Shown here: one piece after another, positions 22,297 through 30,898 of the stretch | Layout of the letters: the number at the start of each line of letters is the position of its first letter | Numbering within the stretch: the first letter of the stretch is position 1 | NCBI GenBank assembly: GCA_025210795.1 | Contig: JAOAQZ010000026.1 | Coordinates: forward strand, 1-54,752 | Length of the DNA: 54,752 nucleotides | Reading direction: 5' to 3' | Source: Cohaesibacter sp. | Lineage (GTDB): Bacteria > Pseudomonadota > Alphaproteobacteria > Rhizobiales > Cohaesibacteraceae | Translations under genes and position numbers: made by a program | The notes under the pieces: model-generated | What the model was told of the DNA's origin: nothing | The model's input: the letters and a program-made list of their open reading frames with translations, nothing else | Database searches by the model: none

Positions 22297-23079
22297 TTAG
22301 ATTTCCCGCTCGACCAGCATCTTCTTGATCTCGGCAATGGCCTTGGCAGGGTTCAAACCCTTCGGACATGCTTTCGAGCAGTTCATAATCGTATGACAGC
22401 GATAAAGACGGAATGGATCTTCCAGATTGTCCAAACGCTCGCCGGTAAACTCATCACGGCTGTCGATCAGCCAGCGATAGGCCTGAAGCAGAATGGATGG
22501 ACCAAGATAGCGATCCCCGTTCCACCAGTAAGACGGACAGGAAGTGGAGCAGCAAGCACACAGAATACACTCATAAAGACCATCCAGCTTGGCGCGATCT
22601 TCTCGAGATTGCAGCCATTCGGTCTCTGGCTCTGGTGTTACCGTTTTAAGGTAAGGCTCAATGGAGCGATGCTGTGCATAGAAGTTGTTGAGATCTGGCA
22701 CCAGATCCTTCACCACTTCCATATGCGGCAGAGGATAAACCTTTACCGTATCATCAATGCATTCATCCATGCCCTTGGTACAGGCCAGTGTGTTGGTGCC
22801 ATCAATATTCATGGCGCAAGAGCCGCAAATGCCTTCACGGCAAGAACGACGCAGCGTCAAAGTGGGGTCAACACTGTTTTTGATGTAAAGAAGGCCATCC
22901 AGAACCATGGGGCCGCAAGCATCGCGATCGACATAATAGGTATCGATCTGCGGATTCTTGCCATCATCCGGGTTCCAGCGATAAATGCGGAATTCAGTTA
23001 CATTGGTCGCACCTTCCGGCTTTGGCCAAGTTTTGCCTTCCTGCATTTTCGAATTCTTCGGCAGCGCAAGTTCTACCAT
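22297..23079 (-). CDS. sdhB: Succinate dehydrogenase iron-sulfur subunit
   Basis: Electron-transfer subunit of complex II. The 260-residue product has the [2Fe-2S] cysteines in [18 protein letters not shown] plus the following LAC, the [4Fe-4S] motif [11 protein letters not shown], and the [3Fe-4S] [17 protein letters not shown] near the C-terminus. The N-terminus [20 protein letters not shown] is of the alphaproteobacterial type. It is the last gene of the operon, separated from sdhA by 103 bases that contain two stem-loops. Confidence 0.98.
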   Translation of the reverse strand: MVELALPKNSKMQEGKTWPKPEGATNVTEFRIYRWNPDDGKNPQIDTYYVDRDACGPMVLDGLLYIKNSVDPTLTLRRSCREGICGSCAMNIDGTNTLACTKGMDECIDDTVKVYPLPHMEVVKDLVPDLNNFYAQHRSIEPYLKTVTPEPETEWLQSREDRAKLDGLYECILCACCSTSCPSYWWNGDRYLGPSILLQAYRWLIDSRDEFTGERLDNLEDPFRLYRCHTIMNCSKACPKGLNPAKAIAEIKKMLVEREI

Positions 23080-23116
23080 AATCTCGCTCCGCTTGTTCGG
23101 TCCTTGTCCTGCTTCT

Positions 23117-23172
23117 TATGCCGATAAGAAACAGGCATATTATCGAAAAGAGCCGGACACAAAGCGTCCGGC
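23117..23172 (-). repeat. Two stem-loops between sdhA and sdhB
   Basis: First, nearest sdhA in transcription: GCCGGAC (23152-23158) and GTCCGGC (23166-23172), followed on the minus strand by TCTTTTCG. Second: TATGCC (23117-23122) and GGCATA (23134-23139) with an 11-base loop. The first could attenuate transcription or protect the upstream mRNA. Confidence 0.5.
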
Positions 23173-23182
23173 ATTGGATCTG

Positions 23183-25045
23183 TTAGTAGACACGGGCCTT
23201 TGGCGCGATCTTCTTCATATCAATTCCGCCTTCTGCCTCAGTGGTCAGCGGATCCAGCACAACTGGACGATAATCAAGCTTCACATCGCCTTCATCAGAC
23301 ACCCATGCAAGAGTATGCTTGCGCCACTCGTCATCATTCCGGCCTGCCAGATCACCATCTTTGTAATCTTCGCGAGCATGGGCACCACGGCTCTCTTTAC
23401 GAGCCTCGGCACCGTTGACGGTAAGGATGGCATTTGGCATCAGGTTCTGCAGCTCGAGCGTTTCCATCAGATCGGAGTTCCAGATCAGTGACCGGTCTGT
23501 CACTTTCAGATCTTTCATCTCACCCCAGATGTCTTTCATCTCGGCGCAACCCTGCTCAAGGGTTTCTTGCGTACGGAACACAGCAGCATTGTTCTGCATG
23601 CTCTTTTGCATTTTGAGGCGCAGATCAGCTGTTGGCGTGCCGCCATTTGCATAGCGGGTATTATCGAACCGCTCCATGATTGCATCAAAGCAAGCTTCAT
23701 TGGTGCTTGGCACCGCAGCATCCTTGTCAATCACTTGCCCTGCACGGATCGCTGCCGCACGGCCAAAGACCACAAGGTCAATCAGGGAGTTCGAGCCAAG
23801 ACGGTTGGCACCATGCACCGACGCACAGCCCGCTTCACCCACAGCCATAAGACCCGGCTGGATGCGGTTTGGATTGTCGCTGTCAGCGTTAAGAGCTTCG
23901 CCCCAATAATTGGTCGGAATACCGCCCATATTATAGTGAACCGTTGGCAAAACAGGAATTGGTGCCTTGGTGACGTCAACACCGGCAAAGATTTTTGCCG
24001 ATTCGGAAATACCGGGAAGACGCTCTGCCAGCAGATCAGGATCAAGATGGTCCAGATGCAGGAAGATGTGATCACCATCAGGGCCAACACCGCGGCCTTC
24101 GCGAATTTCCATGGTCATGCAGCGCGAAACAACATCGCGCGATGCCAGATCCTTGGCGCTTGGGGCATAACGCTCCATAAAGCGCTCGCCTTCGGAATTG
24201 ACCAGATAACCGCCTTCGCCGCGAGCACCTTCGGTGATCAGACAGCCGGAGCCGTAAATCCCGGTTGGGTGGAACTGAACAAATTCCAGATCCTGCATTG
24301 GCAGACCGGCACGGGCCACCATGCCGCCCCCATCCCCAGTACAGGTATGGGCTGAGGTTGCAGAGAAATAGGCACGGCCATAACCACCGGTCGCCAGAAC
24401 CGTCATCTTGGCATTGAAGCGATGAATGGTCCCGTCATCAAGGTTCCAGGCAACGACGCCCTGAATTTCGCCATCCTCTGATTTCAGCAAATCAATTGCG
24501 AAATATTCGATATAGAATTCGGCATTGTTGCGCAGGCTCTGACCATACAGCGTGTGCAAAATCGCGTGACCAGTCCGGTCAGCCGCGGCACATGTGCGCT
24601 GCACGGGAGGACCTTCACCAAAATTCTGCATATGGCCACCAAACGGCCGCTGATAGATCTTGCCTTCCTCGGTCCGTGAGAAAGGAACCCCATAATGCTC
24701 CAGCTCATAAACAGCAGCCGGTGCTTCACGGGTGAGATATTCCATTGCGTCGGTATCACCCAGCCAGTCAGAGCCCTTCACAGTGTCATACATATGCCAC
24801 TGCCAGCTATCCGGCGTCATATTTTTAAGCGATGCAGCAATACCGCCCTGCGCTGCCACGGTGTGGGAGCGGGTTGGGAACACCTTGGAAATACAGGCGG
24901 TCTTAAGACCCTGCTCTGCCATACCCAATGTTGCACGCAGGCCAGCACCGCCAGCGCCAACCACGATCACATCAAAATTGTGATCGACAATCTGATAGGC
25001 GCGGCCATTGATATTATAGGCACCGGGCTTGTAATCATCTGCCAT
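23183..25045 (-). CDS. sdhA: Succinate dehydrogenase flavoprotein subunit
   Basis: Catalytic subunit of complex II oxidising succinate to fumarate. The ATG at 25045 ([20 protein letters not shown]) lies four bases after the sdhD stop and gives 620 residues; a longer frame reaching 25099 would overlap sdhD. FAD-binding [11 protein letters not shown] is at about 28-38, covalent flavin attachment at H61 in [11 protein letters not shown], and active-site elements include [20 protein letters not shown] and [12 protein letters not shown]. Length and order are normal. Confidence 0.98.
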   Translation of the reverse strand: MADDYKPGAYNINGRAYQIVDHNFDVIVVGAGGAGLRATLGMAEQGLKTACISKVFPTRSHTVAAQGGIAASLKNMTPDSWQWHMYDTVKGSDWLGDTDAMEYLTREAPAAVYELEHYGVPFSRTEEGKIYQRPFGGHMQNFGEGPPVQRTCAAADRTGHAILHTLYGQSLRNNAEFYIEYFAIDLLKSEDGEIQGVVAWNLDDGTIHRFNAKMTVLATGGYGRAYFSATSAHTCTGDGGGMVARAGLPMQDLEFVQFHPTGIYGSGCLITEGARGEGGYLVNSEGERFMERYAPSAKDLASRDVVSRCMTMEIREGRGVGPDGDHIFLHLDHLDPDLLAERLPGISESAKIFAGVDVTKAPIPVLPTVHYNMGGIPTNYWGEALNADSDNPNRIQPGLMAVGEAGCASVHGANRLGSNSLIDLVVFGRAAAIRAGQVIDKDAAVPSTNEACFDAIMERFDNTRYANGGTPTADLRLKMQKSMQNNAAVFRTQETLEQGCAEMKDIWGEMKDLKVTDRSLIWNSDLMETLELQNLMPNAILTVNGAEARKESRGAHAREDYKDGDLAGRNDDEWRKHTLAWVSDEGDVKLDYRPVVLDPLTTEAEGGIDMKKIAPKARVY

Positions 25046-25049
25046 GTGC

Positions 25050-25430
25050 TTAACCCCCAAAGGACAGTTTAAGCACCGCAAAAATGCAGGCCAAACCAAT
25101 CACGATTGAAAAGAATTTATTACCCATCACCAAAGGAATTTTCACATTCTCGGTGTGAACATAATCCTCGATGATGACCTGCATACCCAGATGCATGTGA
25201 TAGATGCCCGACACCACAAACAGGATCAGGGCAATCCCGACCAGCGGCGAGGCTACCAGCTCCTTGGCGGTGGCATAATCAGCTCCGGCGACCTTGATCA
25301 AAATGATGATAAAGGCCAGAGCCAAAAATACATTGGCAGTAGCGGTCAGGCGCTGCATCCAGAAATGATGCGTACCACTATGGGCAGAGCCCAAACCGCG
25401 GACAGATTTCATATGAGTTTTCATGGTCAT
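25050..25430 (-). CDS. sdhD: Succinate dehydrogenase membrane anchor subunit
   Basis: Hydrophobic anchor of complex II that with SdhC holds heme b and the quinone site. The 126-residue product has three membrane spans (about 30-48, 62-80 and 105-124), a soluble N-terminus containing [19 protein letters not shown], and the histidine pair H78/H80 in [10 protein letters not shown] followed by IIEDYVH. The ATG at 25430 has GGGAGAGA upstream; a second in-frame ATG lies at 25424. It is 14 bases downstream of sdhC. Confidence 0.95.
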   Translation of the reverse strand: MTMKTHMKSVRGLGSAHSGTHHFWMQRLTATANVFLALAFIIILIKVAGADYATAKELVASPLVGIALILFVVSGIYHMHLGMQVIIEDYVHTENVKIPLVMGNKFFSIVIGLACIFAVLKLSFGG

Positions 25431-25444
25431 GATCTCTCTCCCGC

Positions 25445-25843
25445 CTACAGAACGCTATAGCCGATAACCCAGACCAAAACAGTCAGGATCAAACCGCCAG
25501 CAAGTGTCAGGCGCGCCAGCCACTCACGTTCTTGCTCACCAAAGCCAAGACCGAAGTCCCAGATAAAGTGGCGGATGCCGCCAAGCATGTGATGCAGCAG
25601 GGCCCAGCTATAGCCAAACAGCACCAACTGCCCCAGCCAGGAACCGAAAATAGCCTGCGCTGTTTCAAAGGCTTCTGGGCCGGTTGCCAGTGCCAGCAAC
25701 CAATAGGCCAGCAGAACAGTACCGAAATAGAGTGCAGCTCCAGTGATACGATGCACGATGGACATAGTCATCGTCAGCATCGGACGATAAATCTGCAGAT
25801 GCGGAGAAAGAGGGCGTTTGCCCTTCAGGTCGACGTCTGTCAT
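25445..25843 (-). CDS. sdhC: Succinate dehydrogenase cytochrome b556 subunit
   Basis: First gene of the sdhCDAB operon, encoding the other heme b anchor. The 132-residue product starts [20 protein letters not shown], contains [14 protein letters not shown] (quinone-site region) and [15 protein letters not shown] with H84 as the probable axial heme ligand. Three spans are visible (about 33-52, 68-88 and 110-130). A good promoter candidate lies about 70-95 bases upstream. Confidence 0.97.
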   Translation of the reverse strand: MTDVDLKGKRPLSPHLQIYRPMLTMTMSIVHRITGAALYFGTVLLAYWLLALATGPEAFETAQAIFGSWLGQLVLFGYSWALLHHMLGGIRHFIWDFGLGFGEQEREWLARLTLAGGLILTVLVWVIGYSVL

Positions 25844-25906
25844 CTTCTTAGGTCCTCGACAGGTGACGCTTGCGTAAAGGTAACCATAGGTCAGGTTCGC
25901 ATTTCT

Positions 25907-25986
25907 GTTGTCATAGCGACAAATTGCCTAAAGGTCAAAGCGAAAGCCCCCAGATTCGTCATAAAAGCGACAAAATTCGCCTAAGG
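25907..25986. repeat. Imperfect direct repeat in the sdh promoter region
   Basis: Two related blocks read GTCATA-GCGACAAATT-GCCTAA (from 25910) and GTCATAAAAGCGACAAAATT then CGCCTAAGG (from 25958), spaced 48 bases. The first block contains the dyad TTGTC-N5-GACAA (25908-25922) and the -10 element of the sdh promoter. Confidence 0.5.
25910..25938 (-). promoter_or_regulatory. Probable sdhCDAB promoter
   Basis: On the minus strand TTGACC (25933-25938) and TATGAC (25910-25915) are separated by exactly 17 bases, giving a leader of about 60 bases before the sdhC ATG. The -10 lies within a dyad and one copy of a direct repeat, so it is probably regulated. Confidence 0.5.
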
Positions 25987-26082
25987 AACGAAGCAAAATC
26001 ATTACGTTACGCAAAGGGAAGCTTAATTTTCTTCAAAAACACGGCCCACACATAACCTTCATAAGGTAAAAGAAGTGTAGCC

Positions 26083-26125
26083 AAAAAGAAAAGCCCGGCA
26101 ACTAGCAAAAAGTTACCGGACTTTT
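26083..26125 (-). terminator. Intrinsic terminator after mcd
   Basis: Arms 26089-26101 and 26113-26125 pair as AAAAG/CTTTT, CCGG/CCGG and AAC/GTT with two single mismatches. On the minus strand CTTTTCTTTTT follows. Confidence 0.7.
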
Positions 26126-26154
26126 CAGCTTTCATCTCGTGGTCAGGCCATCCA

Positions 26155-27207
26155 CTAGGCGCGCGGCAGCAGCACCCAGACATCCAGATCCAGAATAACG
26201 GATGGATCATAGCCCTCTTCGCCTTTGCCCGGCAGGCCATCACAAGGCTGATCCTTGGTGGCAAACATCCGCAGGCGCAGAGCGCCCACATCGGAGCGGC
26301 CGGGAAGCTCGGCTTTATCAATCACCTCGGACCAGGCAAAAACTGTATTACCAGCAAAGAGCGGTGCCACATGCCGCCCGCCATTAATTGCGGCAATATG
26401 GAAGGCATTGCCAAGACCGTTAAAGGACAGCGCGCGGGCAAGGGAGATAACATGACCGCCATAAATAAGCCGGCGACCAAAGCGTCCTTGGCCTTCGGTA
26501 AACTGGTTGAAATGCACCTTCGCAGTGTTCTGGTAAAGGCGGGTTGCCATCTGGTGCTCGGCTTCTTCCACTGTCATGCCGTCCACATGATCAATGGTCT
26601 CGCCCACGTCATACTCGTCCCACAGATGAACAGAGCCGGAGAGATCTTTATCAAACGCGCTGATATCAAGCAAAGGCACCGCATCACCAAGGCTGGAAGC
26701 CTCAAGGGATGCAGGAAGGCTTGGGACCGTGTCATGACCGGTCGGGGTTGAAGGATCTTTTTTGCGCACCATCACCCAGCGCACATAATCAAGCACCGTG
26801 GTGCCATGCTGGTTCACGCCGGTAGAGCGCACATAGACAACACCGGTCTTGCCGTTGGAATTTTCTTTAAGGCCAATCACCTCGGAAGAGGCCGACAAGC
26901 TGTCACCGGGATAGACCGGAGCAAGAAAACGGCAGCCCGCATAGCCCAGATTGGCAACCGCATTGAGCGAGATATCCGGCACTGTTTTGCCAAAGACAAT
27001 ATGAAAGACCAAAAGATCATCAATGGGAGAGCGCTCATAGCCAAGACCTTGGGCAAACGCATCAGAGGATTGCACAGCAAAGCGAGAGCCATACAGGGAG
27101 GTGTAAAGAGAGGCATCCCCCACCGTCACCGTGCGCGGTGTGGCATGGCGGATCACCTGCCCGATTGTGAAATCTTCAAAAAAATTGCCAGCATTGGTCT
27201 TGCTCAT
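26155..27207 (-). CDS. mcd: Mesaconyl-CoA hydratase (beta-methylmalyl-CoA dehydratase), ethylmalonyl-CoA pathway
   Basis: MaoC/R-hydratase-fold enzyme adding water to mesaconyl-C1-CoA to give beta-methylmalyl-CoA in the ethylmalonyl-CoA pathway for acetyl-CoA assimilation. The ATG at 27207 (MSKTNAGNFFEDFTIGQVIR) is preceded by GGGAG at eight bases; upstream GTG/ATG codons in frame are less well placed. 350 residues, the two-domain (double hot-dog) length of the family. It carries HATPRTVTVGDASLYTSLYG, DDLLVFHIVFGKTVPDISLN and NLGYAGCRF, which agree with known Mcd proteins from memory. The C-terminal hot-dog has FGRRLIYGGHVISLARAL. Transcribed away from a small membrane-protein gene. Confidence 0.93.
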   Translation of the reverse strand: MSKTNAGNFFEDFTIGQVIRHATPRTVTVGDASLYTSLYGSRFAVQSSDAFAQGLGYERSPIDDLLVFHIVFGKTVPDISLNAVANLGYAGCRFLAPVYPGDSLSASSEVIGLKENSNGKTGVVYVRSTGVNQHGTTVLDYVRWVMVRKKDPSTPTGHDTVPSLPASLEASSLGDAVPLLDISAFDKDLSGSVHLWDEYDVGETIDHVDGMTVEEAEHQMATRLYQNTAKVHFNQFTEGQGRFGRRLIYGGHVISLARALSFNGLGNAFHIAAINGGRHVAPLFAGNTVFAWSEVIDKAELPGRSDVGALRLRMFATKDQPCDGLPGKGEEGYDPSVILDLDVWVLLPRA

Positions 27208-27505
27208 TGGCATCACTCCCTCATACCTGCCTTTAATCGCGCAAAGACAGGCCTATTTCGCTTCTTTGGCCATACCCTATTGCACCGCACAACAAATGTC
27301 ATCCTTACGATAGGATGAGAGCCTGTGAGCAAAGGGAATGGGATGATGCAAGCCTACTCACACATACACAAACATGCTTGAAAGCTGTGAAATAAAGGGG
27401 GATCGCTAGAAAACCGGCCTGAACCTCTTGCAAATAGTTAAACTTGCCTCAACACTGCGAAGCAGGAAGCAGCACAAAAACTCTTTCAATGGAGAAATGT
27501 GCGCA
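27208..27505. other. Divergent spacer between mcd and a small membrane-protein gene
   Basis: About 298 bases with one clear dyad (27299-27318). No convincing -35/-10 pair on either strand and no further coding sequence recognised. Confidence 0.5.
27299..27318. promoter_or_regulatory. Operator-like dyad upstream of mcd
   Basis: TCATCCT (27299-27305) and AGGATGA (27312-27318), spacer six bases, about 90-110 bases upstream of the mcd start in the spacer shared with a divergent small gene. Compatible with a dimeric regulator site. Confidence 0.4.
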
Positions 27506-27724
27506 ATGGCAAAGCCAAAGAATTTCCTCAAAATTTCATGCTACGGGCTTAAGCTTTCAGCTCATGGTACCGTCGCCATAATCGCTCACCATCTTCTTCT
27601 CATATTTGTAGTTGCTGCGCTAATTGGCATCATTGCATTTTGGCCAGACAATACCGCTAAACTGATCTCTTCCTTGGACACGATCCAACAGCAAACATTG
27701 AACAATGATCATGTCAAAAACTAA
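27506..27724 (+). CDS. Small single-span membrane protein, unknown
   Basis: Unrecognised 72-residue protein starting MAKPKNFLKISCYGLKLSAH with one strong membrane span (TVAIIAHHLLLIFVVAALIG region, about residues 22-47) and a polar C-terminus. GGAG lies 11 bases before this ATG; an ATG at 27497 is too close to it. The basic N-terminus predicts N-in topology. Evidence for expression is only the start signal and the hydrophobic segment, so it is tentative. Confidence 0.45.
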   Translation: MAKPKNFLKISCYGLKLSAHGTVAIIAHHLLLIFVVAALIGIIAFWPDNTAKLISSLDTIQQQTLNNDHVKN

Positions 27725-27792
27725 TCCAGTCTTACCTTTGACAAAATCTTTATGCTAATCAATCACATTCCTTGTTGAGAGTGAGCCGTGCC

Positions 27793-29022
27793 ATGCCATC
27801 CCGCCTTTTGCAAACCAGCCTTGCCTTTACTGCCAGCCTTGCAGCTTTGACCTTTGCCGCCCATGCCACATCGCTTGGGCCCCGCCCCTTCTTTCTGATT
27901 GAGCAAATGCAAGACAGCCCCTTGAAGGAAAAGCTGCAAGCGTGTGCCAAGGACTTTGATGCGGGAAAGCCGATTAAAAAGACCCTCTTCTCCATCGGGC
28001 ACCGCGGCGCACCCCTGCAATTCCCCGAACATACAAAAGAAGGCTATACAGCAGCCGCACGCATGGGCGCTGGCATAGTGGAATGCGATGTGACCTTCAC
28101 CAAGGATAAAGAGCTTGTGTGTCGCCATAGCCAAAAGGATCTAGCCACCAGCACCAATATTTTGCAAACAGATCTTGCCGCCACCTGCATTCAGCCCTTT
28201 GAGCCAGCTGCAAGTGGGAATAAAGCCAAAGCCAGCTGCCAGACCGCTGACATTCTCCTAAGCGAGTTTAAACATCTCACCGGTAAGATGGACAATGCCA
28301 ACAAAAAGGCTGTATCGGTGCAAGGCTTTCTTGATGGCACAACCTCTTGGCGCACCAATCTTTACGCCAATATGGGCGGCACGCTTTTAAGCCATAAAGA
28401 ATCCATTGCCCTGTTCAAAGACCTTGGGGTGAAATTCACTCCAGAGCTAAAAGCGCCAAGTGTGACCATGCCTTTTGATGGGATGAGCCAAGAAGACTAT
28501 GCGCAGATGCTCATAGATGAGTATAAAGACGCAGATATTCCCGCATCTAGCGTCTGGCCGCAAAGTTTCAATCTTAAAGATATTGAATATTGGATCGAAA
28601 ACGAGCCGGACTTTGGAAAACAGGCCATCTTTCTTGATGGCCGCGCGCGCGATGGCCTCAAGCCGCAGGATCCAAGCACATTCAGCCCCACCATGGCGGA
28701 GCTGAAAGAAAAGGGCATCAACTATATCGCCCCGCCTTTATGGATGCTGCTGTCCCTTCATGGCGAGACGATTGTCCCGTCCGCTTACGCCAAAGAAGCA
28801 AAGAAAGCCGGGCTTAACATCATCACATGGACGCTGGAGCGCTCGGGCCCACTGAACAATGGCGGCGGCTGGTATTACCAGTCAGTCAAAGATGTCATCA
28901 ATCATGACGGACAGATCTTTGAGGTGCTGGATATTTTGGCCAAAGAAGTGGGCGTGGTCGGCGTTTTCTCCGACTGGCCAGCCACAACAAGCTTTTACGC
29001 CAATTGCATGGGCCTCAAATAG
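27793..29022 (+). CDS. Secreted glycerophosphodiester phosphodiesterase
   Basis: Hydrolyses glycerophosphodiesters to glycerol-3-phosphate and an alcohol, probably in the periplasm. From ATG 27793 the 409-residue product has a Sec signal peptide ([20 protein letters not shown], cleavage near AHA). The GDPD TIM-barrel shows H70-R71 in [13 protein letters not shown], metal ligands E97 and D99 in IVECDVTF, and H112 in VCRHS. Paired cysteines and an inserted segment (about 120-170) are typical of secreted forms. TTG and GTG starts further upstream (27772, 27781) are possible but would only lengthen the signal peptide. Confidence 0.88.
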   Translation: MPSRLLQTSLAFTASLAALTFAAHATSLGPRPFFLIEQMQDSPLKEKLQACAKDFDAGKPIKKTLFSIGHRGAPLQFPEHTKEGYTAAARMGAGIVECDVTFTKDKELVCRHSQKDLATSTNILQTDLAATCIQPFEPAASGNKAKASCQTADILLSEFKHLTGKMDNANKKAVSVQGFLDGTTSWRTNLYANMGGTLLSHKESIALFKDLGVKFTPELKAPSVTMPFDGMSQEDYAQMLIDEYKDADIPASSVWPQSFNLKDIEYWIENEPDFGKQAIFLDGRARDGLKPQDPSTFSPTMAELKEKGINYIAPPLWMLLSLHGETIVPSAYAKEAKKAGLNIITWTLERSGPLNNGGGWYYQSVKDVINHDGQIFEVLDILAKEVGVVGVFSDWPATTSFYANCMGLK

Positions 29023-29353
29023 GCCTTGCCCCAGCTATGAGGCATTTCAGCCACATGTCTGGAAAATACCTTGGGGTAAAAAGGGCAAGGCTTGAGCTTG
29101 CCCAAAAGCGCGGTTAGCGTGCCTGCGAAGTGTCCATCCGGAGTTTTTATGCTCAAAAAAGAGAATCAGTAATCTGGCTTGCTGCCATTTTTGCGGATCC
29201 TGACCAATCGGGGCAGGTCCTTATAAAAAGAATTGGGAACGCCTTTACGCCTAAAGAGAGACCCAGTTCGGCAGTGAGCACATTCATGCGACCCTTTGCG
29301 GCCAGCGCCAAGAAGGGCGGTTTCGCACGTTTGTACCCGGATTCATCTCATTC
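29023..29353. other. 331-base non-coding region before yjhX
   Basis: Contains a dyad GGGCAAG (29083-29089)/CTTGCCC (29097-29103), flanked by A-runs on the plus strand. This would read as a terminator only on the minus strand. A candidate promoter sits at 29200-29227. An open frame from 29130 overlaps yjhX out of frame and shows no family features. Confidence 0.5.
29200..29227 (+). promoter_or_regulatory. Candidate promoter for the yjhX-like gene
   Basis: CTGACC (29200-29205) and TATAAA (29222-29227) with a 16-base spacer, about 125 bases upstream of the start codon. Confidence 0.3.
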
Positions 29354-29611
29354 ATGGATATTTCAAGACCAGAGCAGAAAATTCTGCATCTGTTGGCGCA
29401 AGGCGGCTCAATCCGCCTTGAGAAACATGACGGACGCCATATCTCAAAAATCGAACTTTTCACTCGCGAAGGCTGGCTCTTTAGCGGATTAACGCTGGAG
29501 GTTTTTCGCAAATTAAAGCGAAGACGCCTGATCCGTTCGGTAAAGAGCAGACCCTATCAAATTACCCGCCGCGGGCTGGAACTTGTCCGCTCTCAGGCAA
29601 ACAACCGGTAG
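29354..29611 (+). CDS. YjhX family protein (UPF0386)
   Basis: Small basic 85-residue protein whose start MDISRPEQKILHLLAQGGSI, central FTREGWLFSGLTLEVFRKLK and end matching RGLELVRSQANNR fit the E. coli YjhX family from memory. E. coli YjhX has been proposed as the toxin of the yjhX-yjhQ pair. No acetyltransferase-like YjhQ partner lies next to it here: the neighbours are a GDPD gene and a convergent DUF1737 gene. The predicted winged-helix-like fold and many Arg/Lys suggest nucleic-acid binding. No clear Shine-Dalgarno precedes the ATG. Confidence 0.85.
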   Translation: MDISRPEQKILHLLAQGGSIRLEKHDGRHISKIELFTREGWLFSGLTLEVFRKLKRRRLIRSVKSRPYQITRRGLELVRSQANNR

Positions 29612-29635
29612 GATTGGCTATGGCCATTTCCAAAC

Positions 29636-29662
29636 AAAAAGGGTGCGCTTTAAAGCGCACCC
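29636..29662. terminator. Bidirectional terminator between yjhX and the DUF1737 gene
   Basis: Perfect 22-base palindrome at 29641-29662 (arms GGGTGCGC and GCGCACCC around TTTAAA), preceded by AAAAA and giving TTTTTG on the minus strand. The stop codon of the minus-strand DUF1737 gene (29650-29652) lies in the loop. Confidence 0.85.
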
Positions 29663-29859
29663 AATTTTACATCCCGGTCATAGACAAAATCGTCTCCAAC
29701 CTCTTTGATCACAGCCTGCCCGCAGCGCATCTTCCCGCTCTCCTGATCAAAGGCATAGGAAGGGGAGCCATAAAGCTCCCATCCCTTTGACAATGCTTCG
29801 CTTACCTTATGGCAAAAGGACGCATCATCATCAGCTGTGAGAAAACGATAAACCTGCAT
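29650..29859 (-). CDS. DUF1737 domain protein
   Basis: A 69-residue cytoplasmic protein with no known function: MQVYRFLTADDDASFCHKVS begins the DUF1737 domain, followed by ALSKGWELYGSPSYAF and CGQAVIKEV. It starts two bases after the stop of the CitE-like gene, so the two are translationally linked. Its stop codon is inside the terminator hairpin. Confidence 0.8.
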   Translation of the reverse strand: MQVYRFLTADDDASFCHKVSEALSKGWELYGSPSYAFDQESGKMRCGQAVIKEVGDDFVYDRDVKLGAL

Positions 29860-29861
29860 GA

Positions 29862-30749
29862 TTATTGCTCATCCTGCCGGGCAATCGCATTGGCAATATC
29901 CACCACCCGGCGGGCCATTTCCGCATGCAGACGCTCGACCATTTTGCCGTTGATCGTCATCACATTCTTGGACTGGTTTTCAGGCGCATCAAAGGCATCG
30001 ATGATCTCGCGGCAGCGACCGATTTCTTCCTCGCTTGGCGAGAAAATGCGGTTGCAATCTGCGATCTGTTTGGGGTGAATAATGGTCTTGCCATCCATAC
30101 CCATTTCAGCCCCTTGCTCACATTCTGCAACAAAACCTTCGGCATCGGTAAACTGGTTATAGACACCGTCAATGATGTCAATCTCATAGGCGCGCGCTGC
30201 CGCAAGGCACTGCATCAACCATGGCATCATAGGAACGCGACCCGCAGTGAGAGCCGCCCGTGTTTCCTTCGATAAGTCATTGGTTCCCATAATGAAACAG
30301 GAAAGGCGGGAGCCGTTATATTCAAGCTTTGAAGAGGCAATTTCCAGCGCCCGCACCATGGCACCCGGCGTCTCCATCATCGCCCAGATTTTAAGGTCCT
30401 GATCTGCATGAGCTTCATTCAGACGACGACCAATGGCATAAACATCCTCGGCACAATCCACCTTGGGCACCAGCACCGCATCGGGGGCAGCTTCAATCGC
30501 GCCAGCCAGATCTTTCTCACCCCAAGGGGTCTCCAGACCATTCATGCGGATGACCACTTCGCGATGACCAAAGCCGCCCTCTTTCACAGCCGCAACCACC
30601 TGCTCGCGGGCCATGTCTTTTTGATCTGGTGCAACCGAATCTTCCAGATCCAAAAGCAACACATCAACAGGCAGGGTCTTGGCTTTTTCCAGTGCACGAG
30701 CATTTGACCCGGGCATATAAAGAGCGGTACGACGAGGACGGAAACTCAT
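29862..30749 (-). CDS. mcl2: CitE-like (3S)-malyl-CoA thioesterase / HpcH-HpaI family
   Basis: The ATG at 30749 has GGGAG eight bases upstream and gives 295 residues. The N-terminus MSFRPRRTALYMPGSNARAL and LDLEDSVAPDQK identify the CitE/malyl-CoA lyase TIM-barrel family. KIWAMMETPGAM provides the metal-binding glutamate, and FIMGTNDLSKET, IIDGVYNQFTD and GMDGKTIIHPKQ agree with Rhodobacter Mcl2, which hydrolyses (3S)-malyl-CoA to malate and CoA in the ethylmalonyl-CoA pathway. A malyl-CoA/beta-methylmalyl-CoA lyase role cannot be excluded. mcd nearby supports a pathway function. The long upstream frame to 30851 is not needed. Confidence 0.8.
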   Translation of the reverse strand: MSFRPRRTALYMPGSNARALEKAKTLPVDVLLLDLEDSVAPDQKDMAREQVVAAVKEGGFGHREVVIRMNGLETPWGEKDLAGAIEAAPDAVLVPKVDCAEDVYAIGRRLNEAHADQDLKIWAMMETPGAMVRALEIASSKLEYNGSRLSCFIMGTNDLSKETRAALTAGRVPMMPWLMQCLAAARAYEIDIIDGVYNQFTDAEGFVAECEQGAEMGMDGKTIIHPKQIADCNRIFSPSEEEIGRCREIIDAFDAPENQSKNVMTINGKMVERLHAEMARRVVDIANAIARQDEQ

Positions 30750-30898
30750 TGGTTTGACTCCCATAAAACAAAAATGGTCTTGTTGCACTGCAAGATAGAC
30801 AGCTTGCCAAAACTTGACCACCCCCTTCGTTAGACCAATTCCAACAATCATAATGACAAAACAGCATGCGCAATGCTGTAAGGGACGGAAGAAGCAGA

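Larger units (their letters stand above)
25844..26154. other. 311-base gap between sdhC and mcd
   Basis: Contains the sdh promoter and direct repeat (25907-25986) and the mcd terminator (26083-26125). No coding frame with a start signal or composition like the neighbours is seen. Confidence 0.6.

Noticed and set aside
29130..29492. 120-codon plus-strand frame overlapping yjhX
   Set aside because: Out of frame with the YjhX-family protein and without recognisable features.
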